Virus record (IMG/VR): IMGVR_UViG_3300042890_004841
Span: 30,049-94,048 of that record
Reading direction: 5' to 3' (one strand)
Source: a virus
Length of the DNA stretch: 64,000 bases
Below, in pieces: positions 8,136-15,519 of the stretch. Position 1 is the stretch's first letter; each line of letters begins with the position of its first letter. The notes beneath the pieces were generated by a model that was given only the letters and a program-made list of their open reading frames with translations, was not told the DNA's origin and made no database searches. The position numbers and the translations under genes are program-made.

Positions 8136-8363
8136 ATGAATGTTAAGCGATATAGTGCGCATACATGGGGATGGGATACTAATTGTAATGGGTGGTATCT
8201 AGCATATGTCAATAGTGGTAATTATGAAGAAGTCCTTGATTGGTTATACGATAATGTAGAAGGGTGTGAAAAACATTGTCGTTGGCGTTTTTTCCATGCG
8301 CATACTGAGGTGAAATTTAGACATGAACGTGATTTTGTATGGTTTAATTTAGTGTGGCGATAA
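8136..8363 (+). CDS. LRW-array protein 4, 75 aa
   Basis: Helix NYEEVLDWLYDNVEG, aromatic strand with CRWRFF, and tail FRHERDFVWFNLVWR. The final Arg codon and stop form TAATG with the next start. Confidence 0.65.
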   Translation: MNVKRYSAHTWGWDTNCNGWYLAYVNSGNYEEVLDWLYDNVEGCEKHCRWRFFHAHTEVKFRHERDFVWFNLVWR

Positions 8364-8590
8364 TGGCATATTTTGTTCAAAATAATGAATTGAAACATGT
8401 TTTATATAATTTGTGGGAAGGTTCAGGACAAAAATTTGTACCAAAATTGGGTATTGATTCTAAGATTCAAGCTTGTGATTGGTTTTATGATAATTATGGT
8501 ATCCGCCTTGTTTATAATGGACATGCGTTAAAAGGTTGGATTTTTAAAAGTGAAGAACATTATACTTGGTTTATGTTAAATTATTCTTAA
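8363..8590 (+). CDS. LRW-array protein 5, 75 aa
   Basis: ATG at 8363 overlaps the upstream TAA. The tail SEEHYTWFMLNYS keeps the aromatic pattern but lost R-W. The next start has no Shine-Dalgarno sequence, consistent with loss of the AGGTGG codons here. Confidence 0.6.
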   Translation: MAYFVQNNELKHVLYNLWEGSGQKFVPKLGIDSKIQACDWFYDNYGIRLVYNGHALKGWIFKSEEHYTWFMLNYS

Positions 8591-8591
8591 T

Positions 8592-8879
8592 ATGCTATTA
8601 ACTAGAACAGAATTTATAAAATATGCTAATAAACATTGGCCTAATATAGGTACGGATAATACTAGCCCATTATGGATACCTGAAGTAAGTTTAGGTGATC
8701 AATGTCAATATTTTTTGTTTATTCCTGTGATGCAACGATGGAACAAAAGTGATTTTTGGGAATGGTCAGATAAATTATTGATTGGGAAAACACGATGTTT
8801 CATGCGTGGTAATGATGGTGAAATATGGGGATTTACCAATGAAGATGATATTAATATGTTTTTGCTGAGGTGGTCATGA
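8592..8879 (+). CDS. LRW-array protein 6, 95 aa
   Basis: Longer N-terminal part rich in Trp (NKSDFWEWSDKLL), tail FTNEDDINMFLLRWS. Its last 15 bases, CTGAGGTGGTCATGA, are the canonical coupling unit. Confidence 0.7.
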   Translation: MLLTRTEFIKYANKHWPNIGTDNTSPLWIPEVSLGDQCQYFLFIPVMQRWNKSDFWEWSDKLLIGKTRCFMRGNDGEIWGFTNEDDINMFLLRWS

Positions 8880-9142
8880 AAGATTGTATCCAAGATTTTA
8901 TTGCAGCTTGGAAGCATTATGATGGGCTTTCTGCTCCAACTATTACAAGTTGGAGCAATAGGTTAGCTGAGGGTGGCTATTATAGTGTTACATTGACAGG
9001 TCAAAGTCTTTTAGTTGATTGGCAGGATGTTCATCGATGGTGTGAGCATGAGTTTGGCGAAAGACACTATACTTGGACTGGTAACGTATTTTGGTTCGAA
9101 AATGAATGTGATGCTAATTGGTTTGCCCTGAGGTGGTCATGA
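8876..9142 (+). CDS. LRW-array protein 7, 88 aa
   Basis: The clearest example of the family fold: YYSVTLTG strand, helix DWQDVHRWCEHEFG, strand HYTWTGN, strand VFWFEN, then ECDANWFALRWS. Start ATG at 8876 lies in the ATGA overlap; GTG at 8870 is part of the RBS, not the start. Confidence 0.75.
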   Translation: MKDCIQDFIAAWKHYDGLSAPTITSWSNRLAEGGYYSVTLTGQSLLVDWQDVHRWCEHEFGERHYTWTGNVFWFENECDANWFALRWS

Positions 9143-9348
9143 GTAAAAGAGATTGGTGTAATATTCCAGTAAAGGTTCCATATCGTAGCACAGGTCAATG
9201 GCGTGATCTGCGTATATGGCTGATGGAAAATGTCAACGACATGGACTATGATGCTGCTGGTGTAGATTTACAGGATTATGATAATAGAGTATTTTATTTT
9301 GCCAGATCAAAGGATGCCATGTGGTTTGCCTTGAGGTGGAGTTCATGA
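9139..9348 (+). CDS. LRW-array protein 8, 69 aa
   Basis: ATGA-coupled to member 7. Helix QWRDLRIWLMENVND, tail RSKDAMWFALRWSS with one extra Ser. AGGTGGAGTT supplies the next RBS. Confidence 0.7.
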   Translation: MSKRDWCNIPVKVPYRSTGQWRDLRIWLMENVNDMDYDAAGVDLQDYDNRVFYFARSKDAMWFALRWSS

Positions 9349-9770
9349 TAAAATGGTTTAAACAACAGTATAAAGCGTGGAAAGATCGACGTTTCCTAAA
9401 ACGTCACGGTTGTAGAGATTGGGAAGAATACCACTATTGTTACGATCCAGACCGAAACATTCGTTGTACTAGGGTAAAAGACTACTATCATGGTTATCCT
9501 TATTGGCATGTGTTTGAAAGATCTAATCACTATTGTTATAAGTTACTCTATGATTACGGTCCGGGCGGACATCGTTGCGGCTATCACGATATAATCGATT
9601 GGTGCGAGGAAAATGCCAAAGGTAAACACAGAACAGATTTCTTGCGTGTGATAAAATATCCTAGCACAGGTAACGAATGGGAAATAAACGAATTTGTCGG
9701 AGGTGATCATATCTTTGTGGCGTTCAAAGAAGAACGAGATTATTTAATGTTTGTGTTGAGGTGGTCATGA
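9345..9770 (+). CDS. LRW-array protein 9, 141 aa (long member)
   Basis: The longest member. About 80 additional N-terminal residues are basic and rich in Tyr, Cys and His (KWFKQQYKAWKDRRFLKRHG, then CYDPDRNIRC), followed by the standard domain (HDIIDWCEENAKG ... FKEERDYLMFVLRWS). The extension could be a separate nucleic-acid-binding module (inference from charge only). Confidence 0.7.
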   Translation: MIKWFKQQYKAWKDRRFLKRHGCRDWEEYHYCYDPDRNIRCTRVKDYYHGYPYWHVFERSNHYCYKLLYDYGPGGHRCGYHDIIDWCEENAKGKHRTDFLRVIKYPSTGNEWEINEFVGGDHIFVAFKEERDYLMFVLRWS

Positions 9771-10024
9771 CATATGATCTTGTGATCAGTCAAGAAGGGC
9801 CAGACGCTCATCCTTTATACAGTGCCGTTAAGCACAGCATTGAATGGATAGGAAAAAAGCATCAAGTCAATAGTCCTATGGATTTGAAATATTTGACTGA
9901 AGAAGAATTTGATATTAGAATTGAAGCAGTGGGATATCTAACTAATACATCAGGTAATTATAGATATAGGGTAAGTTTCCGTGATGAACGACATTATACT
10001 TGGTTTATATTGAGGTGGTCATGA
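9767..10024 (+). CDS. LRW-array protein 10, 85 aa
   Basis: ATGA-coupled. Central helix SAVKHSIEWIGKKHQ, tail VSFRDERHYTWFILRWS. Confidence 0.7.
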   Translation: MTYDLVISQEGPDAHPLYSAVKHSIEWIGKKHQVNSPMDLKYLTEEEFDIRIEAVGYLTNTSGNYRYRVSFRDERHYTWFILRWS

Positions 10025-10248
10025 TTGGTTTTTATTTAGAAAATTTTCTAATAAATTGTCCCATATATTGGCAAAACTTTGTAAAGGCCAATCAGGATAA
10101 TCCTGATCATGATACAGCATTAAGAATACTTAATAGAAAACTTAAGCCTTTTAAAGCAAGATATGTTCCCGCAAACTTTTGTGACCCCGATAAAGTTGTA
10201 TTTGAAGATGAGCATAGCTTAAATTGGTTTATATTGAGGTGGTCATAA
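10021..10248 (+). CDS. LRW-array protein 11, 75 aa
   Basis: ATGA-coupled. N-terminal part DTALRILNRKLK replaces the W-C helix; tail VVFEDEHSLNWFILRWS. TAATG junction to the next gene. Confidence 0.7.
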   Translation: MIGFYLENFLINCPIYWQNFVKANQDNPDHDTALRILNRKLKPFKARYVPANFCDPDKVVFEDEHSLNWFILRWS

Positions 10249-10439
10249 TGGGGATGGGGTATCCTGTAACTGTTGCATGTAGTAATATCATGGAAGTATC
10301 TGAACGACTAGAATGGGCAGAAAAACATGGTATAAAACTACTGAATCGCACTTGGGTAGTTATCAATGAACGACAACATGTATCATTCTTTTTTGAAAAA
10401 GAAAAGGATGCTACAATTTTTGCACTGAGGTGGTCATGA
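10248..10439 (+). CDS. LRW-array protein 12, 63 aa
   Basis: TAATG junction upstream. Helix EVSERLEWAEKHGI, strand LNRTWVVIN, tail FFEKEKDATIFALRWS; minimal-length member. Confidence 0.7.
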   Translation: MGMGYPVTVACSNIMEVSERLEWAEKHGIKLLNRTWVVINERQHVSFFFEKEKDATIFALRWS

Positions 10440-10648
10440 CCAAATTGCCCGACTACCCTTATCTTCAAAATATCGTATCTTATTATCGTAAGATGACCGA
10501 TAACTCGAATGGACCTTTATATCATGATGATTACATTACCTATCTAAAATCATTTGGATTTCGAGTTCCAATAGAATTTGGTACTCTTGAATTTCCTGAT
10601 GATTTTTCAGAAAAGGATTTAATGATGTTCATATTGAGGTGGTCATGA
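10436..10648 (+). CDS. LRW-array protein 13, 70 aa
   Basis: ATGA-coupled. Tail DDFSEKDLMMFILRWS. Its terminal TTGAGGTGGTCATGA opens a six-codon mini-ORF (10645-10665) instead of a gene. Confidence 0.7.
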   Translation: MTKLPDYPYLQNIVSYYRKMTDNSNGPLYHDDYITYLKSFGFRVPIEFGTLEFPDDFSEKDLMMFILRWS

Positions 10649-10661
10649 GCAAAGTGTTTGC

Positions 10662-10871
10662 ATGATGAGACCACAAGATTTTGAACATCGTATAGAAATT
10701 GAACCTATATTGACTAAAAGTCATGAAGATGCTATACATGAATGGTGTAGGCGACATTTAGGTAGATACGGTGAAACTTGGTATACCTATTACAGCCAAC
10801 AAAGTCATAAAATCATAGTATGTTTTCAGCATAGCCAAGATGCTGTTTGGTTTACTTTGAGATGGGCATAA
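10662..10871 (+). CDS. LRW-array protein 14, 69 aa
   Basis: Starts at ATG 10662 or 10665, which overlaps the stop of the mini-ORF, so reinitiation is likely. Helix HEDAIHEWCRRHLG, tail FQHSQDAVWFTLRWA. Confidence 0.65.
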   Translation: MMRPQDFEHRIEIEPILTKSHEDAIHEWCRRHLGRYGETWYTYYSQQSHKIIVCFQHSQDAVWFTLRWA

Positions 10872-11068
10872 TGTATACTCTTAACTTAGCTGAATTACCC
10901 GCTACCAAGTCTGTAGAATTTTTAGTATGGGTTTTTACTAATCAAATTGGAAATTATATGTCTCTGCTAGAATTAATAACCAAAGACATTAATTGGCATT
11001 ATAAAACAAGTATTCCTTTTGAATGCTCTGAACAAGAAGCAATATTGGTAATTTTGAGGTGGGCATGA
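10871..11068 (+). CDS. LRW-array protein 15, 65 aa
   Basis: TAATG junction with RBS GAGATGGG. N-terminal helix KSVEFLVWVFTNQIG, tail CSEQEAILVILRWA. Confidence 0.65.
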   Translation: MYTLNLAELPATKSVEFLVWVFTNQIGNYMSLLELITKDINWHYKTSIPFECSEQEAILVILRWA

Positions 11069-11316
11069 AGCCAAGTGAATTACTGACCATAGCAGAAAAA
11101 TATTGGCTTACAGACTATGATCATAAAAAGCCTCTATCACCAAATACTCCCTTTGTCACCGGTGTGGCCCGTACTGATGCTATATTACATGACATGCTGA
11201 TTAAACATGGTGTAGAACTGATATTGAAACAGAGTGGACATAGAAATTGGCAATTGGCTGATTACCGTGTAGTTGATGACAAAAAGTTTATGTGGTTCCT
11301 AATGAGGTGGTCATAA
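11065..11316 (+). CDS. LRW-array protein 16, 83 aa
   Basis: ATGA-coupled. Helix RTDAILHDMLIKHGVEL, tail VVDDKKFMWFLMRWS. Confidence 0.65.
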   Translation: MKPSELLTIAEKYWLTDYDHKKPLSPNTPFVTGVARTDAILHDMLIKHGVELILKQSGHRNWQLADYRVVDDKKFMWFLMRWS

Positions 11317-11573
11317 TGACATATATAGATAATCCTAACATTTGGTATAATCTACAAATACATTTTAAAAATAATATCATGCCCGTCTTGGAGAATGATG
11401 ATCAAGTTTGGGCGACAGCATTTAGGCGTTGGCTAAAAGAACAAGGTGCTGACATTGCGCAAGCACAGAACATACGCTACTTGCGTAATAGTTTACAAAT
11501 AGCACCTCAATTTGATCAATTGGTATTTGAAAATGATAGAGATGCTACGATGTTTTTATTGAGGTGGTCGTGA
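11316..11573 (+). CDS. LRW-array protein 17, 85 aa
   Basis: TAATG junction. Close paralogue of member 27 (13939): same length and shared blocks such as FKNNIMP, FRRWLKEQGA and SLxIAP, so one is a recent copy of the other. Tail FENDRDATMFLLRWS. Confidence 0.75.
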   Translation: MTYIDNPNIWYNLQIHFKNNIMPVLENDDQVWATAFRRWLKEQGADIAQAQNIRYLRNSLQIAPQFDQLVFENDRDATMFLLRWS

Positions 11574-11782
11574 TGGCTCTACATACAGTTGTTTATCATA
11601 GACTTGAACCTGGTATGTTGGCAGGACATATTCGCAGTCTATTAGACTATAATGTAGATCGTTGGTTGGAAGAAAATTGTCAGGGACGCTATTATCACAA
11701 TCCTGGTTGGACAGATACAAAGTATATTCAATTCGAAGATAGCAGAGATGCCATGTGGTTTGCCTTGAGGTATGGACGATGA
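11573..11782 (+). CDS. LRW-array protein 18, 69 aa
   Basis: TGATG junction. Helix YNVDRWLEENCQG, strand with tandem Tyr and Trp, tail FEDSRDAMWFALRYGR, where W-S is replaced by Y-G-R. Confidence 0.65.
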   Translation: MALHTVVYHRLEPGMLAGHIRSLLDYNVDRWLEENCQGRYYHNPGWTDTKYIQFEDSRDAMWFALRYGR

Positions 11783-12009
11783 ATAGATTGGTTTGTTTAC
11801 CTGCTGATTGGGGGCCTGTGCAAAAAGCTGCTGTTTGGTTAAGGGAACATTTGGACATACCTGATTATGAAACAATAGAAAGTCAATTTGAAGAATATTT
11901 TAATTGTAAGGTTATAAGGGATCCACCACATGATGTAGTCTATGGTAAAATATATGCTGTATTTGAGTGTGAGCAAGATGCTAATTGGTTTATATTGAGG
12001 TGGTCATGA
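11779..12009 (+). CDS. LRW-array protein 19, 76 aa
   Basis: ATGA-coupled. Helix QKAAVWLREHLDI, tail FECEQDANWFILRWS. Confidence 0.7.
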   Translation: MNRLVCLPADWGPVQKAAVWLREHLDIPDYETIESQFEEYFNCKVIRDPPHDVVYGKIYAVFECEQDANWFILRWS

Positions 12010-12350
12010 AAATACAGCGAATACAGAAATTTGAAGATGGTCAAAAGATATATGTGTTAGGCTCGGTTACTACACTTTCATTTCGTCAATATATGGATCA
12101 ATACTCAGATTCAACTGTATGGAGTAGAGAACATCAGGCACATCATGCTATTAAACGACTCATAAAACTAGAATACAGTGAATTATATCAATGGTTATGC
12201 AGTCAAGATTGTCAAACAACCAATTGGATTGATGATAGAATATTTTCACTACCATATCAATTCAGTGCTCAAATCAATTTATTTGATTGGGGTATAGGGT
12301 TCAGGTCAAATGATCCCAAAGAAACTTTGTTTATATTGAAGTGGCAATGA
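12006..12350 (+). CDS. LRW-array protein 20, 114 aa
   Basis: ATGA-coupled, long member. Central helical part HAIKRLIKLEYSELYQWLCS, tail SNDPKETLFILKWQ. Confidence 0.6.
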   Translation: MKIQRIQKFEDGQKIYVLGSVTTLSFRQYMDQYSDSTVWSREHQAHHAIKRLIKLEYSELYQWLCSQDCQTTNWIDDRIFSLPYQFSAQINLFDWGIGFRSNDPKETLFILKWQ

Positions 12351-12586
12351 ATTATAATAGTAAATTTGATCAATATCATATGAAAATTACTGATAATTAT
12401 ATTACGGTAAATCGTAATAAACTCGATATTGTTGAAGCTATAAAGTGGGTTAAAAAGAATTGCCCACACTATATAACAAATCAATATCACGGTAATTATC
12501 ATGGCAATGATCTTATTGATTTCTTTTTTTTAGACAAGCCAAAAGCTAAAGAAGAGATGACAATGTTTATTTTAAAATGGGCATAA
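12347..12586 (+). CDS. LRW-array protein 21, 79 aa
   Basis: ATGA-coupled with RBS GAAGTGG. Helix DIVEAIKWVKKNCPHY, tail KAKEEMTMFILKWA. Confidence 0.6.
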   Translation: MNYNSKFDQYHMKITDNYITVNRNKLDIVEAIKWVKKNCPHYITNQYHGNYHGNDLIDFFFLDKPKAKEEMTMFILKWA

Positions 12587-12834
12587 TGATTAATTTTGAT
12601 AGTCCATTTAAAAAAGAATGGGAAGAACAATTAAAATGGTTGGATGAAACTATACAAAGAAATTATACCAATGATGGTAGACCATTCAATAAAAGTACAG
12701 TGGCTCAATTTTTAGAATGGCGCAGTATGGATAAAGAAACATGGAAGTTTAGAATACAAGGATTGCCTCCTACACTTATAGTTACTTTTAAAGACCCTGA
12801 ACATGAATTCTTATATAATTTAAGATGGAGATAA
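12586..12834 (+). CDS. LRW-array protein 22, 82 aa
   Basis: TAATG junction. Tail FKDPEHEFLYNLRWR; the middle VAQFLEWRSMDKETWKFRI retains the Trp strand. Confidence 0.6.
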   Translation: MINFDSPFKKEWEEQLKWLDETIQRNYTNDGRPFNKSTVAQFLEWRSMDKETWKFRIQGLPPTLIVTFKDPEHEFLYNLRWR

Positions 12835-12835
12835 A

Positions 12836-13057
12836 TTGGCTATTGATGTAATCATTGAAGGAAAAGAGTTATCACAATATATTGACATTGTGCGTGAACT
12901 ACGTGCCTCAGGATTAAATCAAGGAGAACATTTTGATTTTAAATACATTCCATCAGTATATGATTACGAAAAATATAGAATTACTCCAAAAAAAGTTATC
13001 TTTACATTTTATGATGAACAATACTCTACATTATTTCGTTTAAAATATGAATCCTAA
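12836..13057 (+). CDS. LRW-array protein 23, 73 aa
   Basis: TTG start at 12836, placed right after AGATGGAGATAA, which provides GGAG. Divergent tail DEQYSTLFRLKYES. Confidence 0.55.
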   Translation: MAIDVIIEGKELSQYIDIVRELRASGLNQGEHFDFKYIPSVYDYEKYRITPKKVIFTFYDEQYSTLFRLKYES

Positions 13058-13232
13058 ATATCCGTATATTGCATCTATTTGTCCTCCTGATGGTGGTAAA
13101 CGTGGTTGGTATGATGTAATATCGTGGTGCCATGAAAAGATAGGTGCCACACATTCTCAATATGTAGGTGAAGGTGTTTTTGCATTTGAAAATGAAAGTG
13201 ATTATATGATGTTTATATTGAGGTGGACATAG
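13047..13232 (+). CDS. LRW-array protein 24, 61 aa
   Basis: Overlaps member 23 by 11 bp. Compact, canonical member: WYDVISWCHEKIGA, then FAFENESDYMMFILRWT. Confidence 0.7.
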   Translation: MNPKYPYIASICPPDGGKRGWYDVISWCHEKIGATHSQYVGEGVFAFENESDYMMFILRWT

Positions 13233-13233
13233 A

Positions 13234-13473
13234 TTGAATACTAAGGAATGTCAATGTTTTGAATGTCTCAAACCAAATTTTACCAAGTTTGTCAGCACCT
13301 TTATCGTATGTGACACCTGTGGTAACAAACGTTGCCCACACGCTACTGATCATAGATTAGGATGCACCAACAGCAATGACCCAGGACAACTTGGCAGCAG
13401 ATACGGTGTCTACCCACACCCATCTATAGAGTTATTAGATTTTTTGGATGCTGCCAATGAAGATAAAGAATAA
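13234..13473 (+). CDS. zinc-ribbon-like conserved phage protein, 79 aa
   Basis: TTG start after AGGTGGACATAG. Cys pairs C-x-C-x-x-C and C-x-x-C, then NKRCPHATDHRLGCTNSNDP, form a zinc-binding pattern seen in a small phage family that contains CPHAT and C-T-x-S-N-x-P-G-Q. It lacks the LRW tail and is a foreign gene within the array. Confidence 0.7.
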   Translation: MNTKECQCFECLKPNFTKFVSTFIVCDTCGNKRCPHATDHRLGCTNSNDPGQLGSRYGVYPHPSIELLDFLDAANEDKE

Positions 13474-13690
13474 TCATTTACCACGTAATGGAGAATATGA
13501 AATATTTACTACCCAAGGACGCACTTATTGTTTTGATGATCCATCGTTAGAAGTCATGCAAGCACCTAATGAAATGTTTGAATGGTTAAGAAATATGCCA
13601 AGAGAACTATGTAGACCACTAGATCATACTAATGTTGCATTTTATCTAACTCCTGAAATGTATACCTTGTGGAAAATTACTTGGTTATGA
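13457..13690 (+). CDS. LRW-array protein 25, 77 aa (divergent)
   Basis: Start at ATG 13457 (13448 is possible). Helix NEMFEWLRNMPREL and a degenerate tail LTPEMYTLWKITWL suggest a distant member. Confidence 0.5.
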   Translation: MKIKNNHLPRNGEYEIFTTQGRTYCFDDPSLEVMQAPNEMFEWLRNMPRELCRPLDHTNVAFYLTPEMYTLWKITWL

Positions 13691-13694
13691 TATA

Positions 13695-13904
13695 ATGATG
13701 AGAAGACTTAAAAAAGAAATTTGGCCTTATAAAATTACAGTGAATTATCCTGCTGATTCTCAAATTATTGATATTGAATTATGGTTAATTGAAAAGTTTG
13801 GTGAAAGAAGAAATAAGTGGAATGTAGTTTATGGTTTTTATAAGTCTGATTTTTACTTTAAAGAAGAATCTATGCTAACATTTTTTGCAATGCGATGGAA
13901 CTAA
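13695..13904 (+). CDS. LRW-array protein 26, 69 aa
   Basis: Helix IDIELWLIEKFGERRNKW, tail FKEESMLTFFAMRWN. No gene starts at its stop, and its Arg codon is CGA instead of AGG, so the RBS function is absent where it is not needed. Confidence 0.65.
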   Translation: MMRRLKKEIWPYKITVNYPADSQIIDIELWLIEKFGERRNKWNVVYGFYKSDFYFKEESMLTFFAMRWN

Positions 13905-13921
13905 CATATAGTCAAATAGTA

Positions 13922-13942
13922 TCTTATTTGAGGTGGTCATGA
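13922..13942 (+). pseudogene. fossil 3' tail of a lost array gene
   Basis: The 21 bases read S-Y-L-R-W-S-stop and end in TTGAGGTGGTCATGA, but there is no open reading frame in front of them. They still supply RBS and start for the next gene at 13939. Confidence 0.65.
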
Positions 13943-14196
13943 AATATATACAGGATTCTGACCTGTGGTATACACTACAGGTATATTTTAAAAATAATAT
14001 CATGCCCAACTTGGTGAATGATGATAAAGTTTGGGCACATGAATTTAGACGATGGCTTAAAGAACAAGGTGCTGAAATTGAGCATTTAATGAACCAACGA
14101 TTAGTGCGTAATAGTTTAGGTATAGCACCCCACTATGATAAATTGGTCTTTGAGGATGAACAAAGGTTAGCTTGGTTTGTGTTGAGGTGGTCATAA
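13939..14196 (+). CDS. LRW-array protein 27, 85 aa
   Basis: Initiated from the fossil tail. Near-duplicate of member 17 over its whole length, with tail FEDEQRLAWFVLRWS. Ends the tightly packed part of the array. Confidence 0.75.
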   Translation: MKYIQDSDLWYTLQVYFKNNIMPNLVNDDKVWAHEFRRWLKEQGAEIEHLMNQRLVRNSLGIAPHYDKLVFEDEQRLAWFVLRWS

Positions 14197-14242
14197 AATT
14201 AAAAAATTAATTAAAATTAACGGTAAACACTATAATGACTAC

Positions 14243-14569
14243 ATGCCATGTGGCTTAAACATTATAGAAAAACTTTGGTGGTGGTTGGTTCCAGGTGTTC
14301 TTGTCAAAGTAAAATGGCCCAAGGGTATGATCACAGTAGATCATAATGACCCACGTTGGTTTGATTGTGGTGGTGCAGTATGGGTAACCTACGAAAGCAC
14401 TGATCCTAATGATCATTATCGCCCATGGATGGAAGCAAATATTGGTAAACAAAAGTGGGATTGGGATTGGGGATTTGTAGGCAATGATGTTTCAGATAAC
14501 TGTTTAACCATTAAAGTTAGACAAAATAAGGCAGAGTATGCTACAATGATGATTATGATGTGGGGATAG
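14243..14569 (+). CDS. LRW-array protein 28, 108 aa (divergent)
   Basis: Trp-rich protein (LWWWLVPG, KWDWDWGF) with a distant tail NKAEYATMMIMMWG. The start at 14243 has no clear RBS. TATAAT at 14230-14235 could be a -10 element. Its Trp-Gly end (GGGGAT) serves as RBS for the next gene. Confidence 0.5.
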   Translation: MPCGLNIIEKLWWWLVPGVLVKVKWPKGMITVDHNDPRWFDCGGAVWVTYESTDPNDHYRPWMEANIGKQKWDWDWGFVGNDVSDNCLTIKVRQNKAEYATMMIMMWG

Positions 14570-14570
14570 T

Positions 14571-14945
14571 ATGCGAATAAAACCTTTTCAATCACGATAT
14601 GCAGTAACTTGGGATGAATATCCTACAGGTATTTCCAACCCTAATGGTAAAGTGAAGATGGTAAATTGGTGTATCAAAAACTTAAAATTAGATTATATTA
14701 CTTTGGGGTTTTACGCATATGACCCAAATGGGTTTTACGAACATAATCCACCAAATGCTGTAAATTCTTGGATGTTAATTAATTTATCAAATGATATTTT
14801 GATAACAACAGAAGACGATGTTCATTTAAAATTATTAGACCATGGATCACTAAAAGCAATCATACTTGATGATTACAGCAAAGCATGCGAATTAGCAGAT
14901 TATGTTGATCAAATTCATACATTTAATATAATTAAAAGATACTGA
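14571..14945 (+). CDS. hypothetical protein, 124 aa
   Basis: Shares the MVNWCIKNLKLDYITLGFY helix-strand element with the array family, but the C-terminus is different (DQIHTFNIIKRY). Perhaps an array member with a replaced tail. Confidence 0.5.
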   Translation: MRIKPFQSRYAVTWDEYPTGISNPNGKVKMVNWCIKNLKLDYITLGFYAYDPNGFYEHNPPNAVNSWMLINLSNDILITTEDDVHLKLLDHGSLKAIILDDYSKACELADYVDQIHTFNIIKRY

Positions 14946-14946
14946 C

Positions 14947-15138
14947 ATGAGAACCGCACTTTTTCAGCGTGAATTCACCGTAAAGGAGGTAGGTCCTATT
15001 AGTGATTTTTTAAAACAATGTAGGAAAATGATGGGACAACCTTCACCTCAAACATGGGTGTTTCATGGAAATTATCATAAAATTGTTTTATATATTTATG
15101 ACGATAAGTATGCCACATGGTTTAGTTTAAGGTATTGA
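14947..15138 (+). CDS. LRW-array protein 29, 63 aa
   Basis: Helix SDFLKQCRKMMGQ, strand PQTWVFHG, tail IYDDKYATWFSLRY, truncated by one or two residues. AGGTATTGATATG gives the RBS and start for the next gene. Confidence 0.6.
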   Translation: MRTALFQREFTVKEVGPISDFLKQCRKMMGQPSPQTWVFHGNYHKIVLYIYDDKYATWFSLRY

Positions 15139-15139
15139 T

Positions 15140-15418
15140 ATGGAAACTATAATTTTTAAGCGTGAAAGTGATAAGTTTGATGATATTATTAAAGATACTA
15201 ATATCAAACCATTTTTGCTTACTGTCTTAACATGGAAAGAACATTGTTTTATTCAACTTAAACCTTTAAAAGGCGTTGAAAAAATTATTAGTTATATTGG
15301 TTTAAAGTATGGTGATAGTGTATTAAAGCAACCATTGACTAAGGATTACACACCGATAGATGGAGTGGATTACCGTTCGGGGGTTCCTGAACATCTAAAA
15401 GGCCAACGGCGAAGGTAG
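15140..15418 (+). CDS. hypothetical protein, 92 aa
   Basis: Starts like member 29 (ETIIFKRE versus RTALFQRE) and contains GVEKIISYIGLKYG, so it may be an array-derived gene with a new basic C-terminus (HLKGQRRR). Last gene of the block. Confidence 0.5.
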   Translation: METIIFKRESDKFDDIIKDTNIKPFLLTVLTWKEHCFIQLKPLKGVEKIISYIGLKYGDSVLKQPLTKDYTPIDGVDYRSGVPEHLKGQRRR

Positions 15419-15519
15419 GACCGTACCAAGCCATTAAAAGACAAAATATAGAATAGTCAATATAAAAATTGGCAACGGAATCAAATATTTTGTTCATTGT
15501 TTATTTATGTAAATATTAT

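Noticed and set aside
7511-13942. Earlier in-frame GTG/TTG/ATG starts for many array genes (peptides beginning MVYIEVV or MVCLEV).
   Set aside because: These extensions are simply the conserved tail of the previous gene read in another frame; the ATG in the ATGA/TAATG junction, spaced from AGGTGG, is the plausible start.
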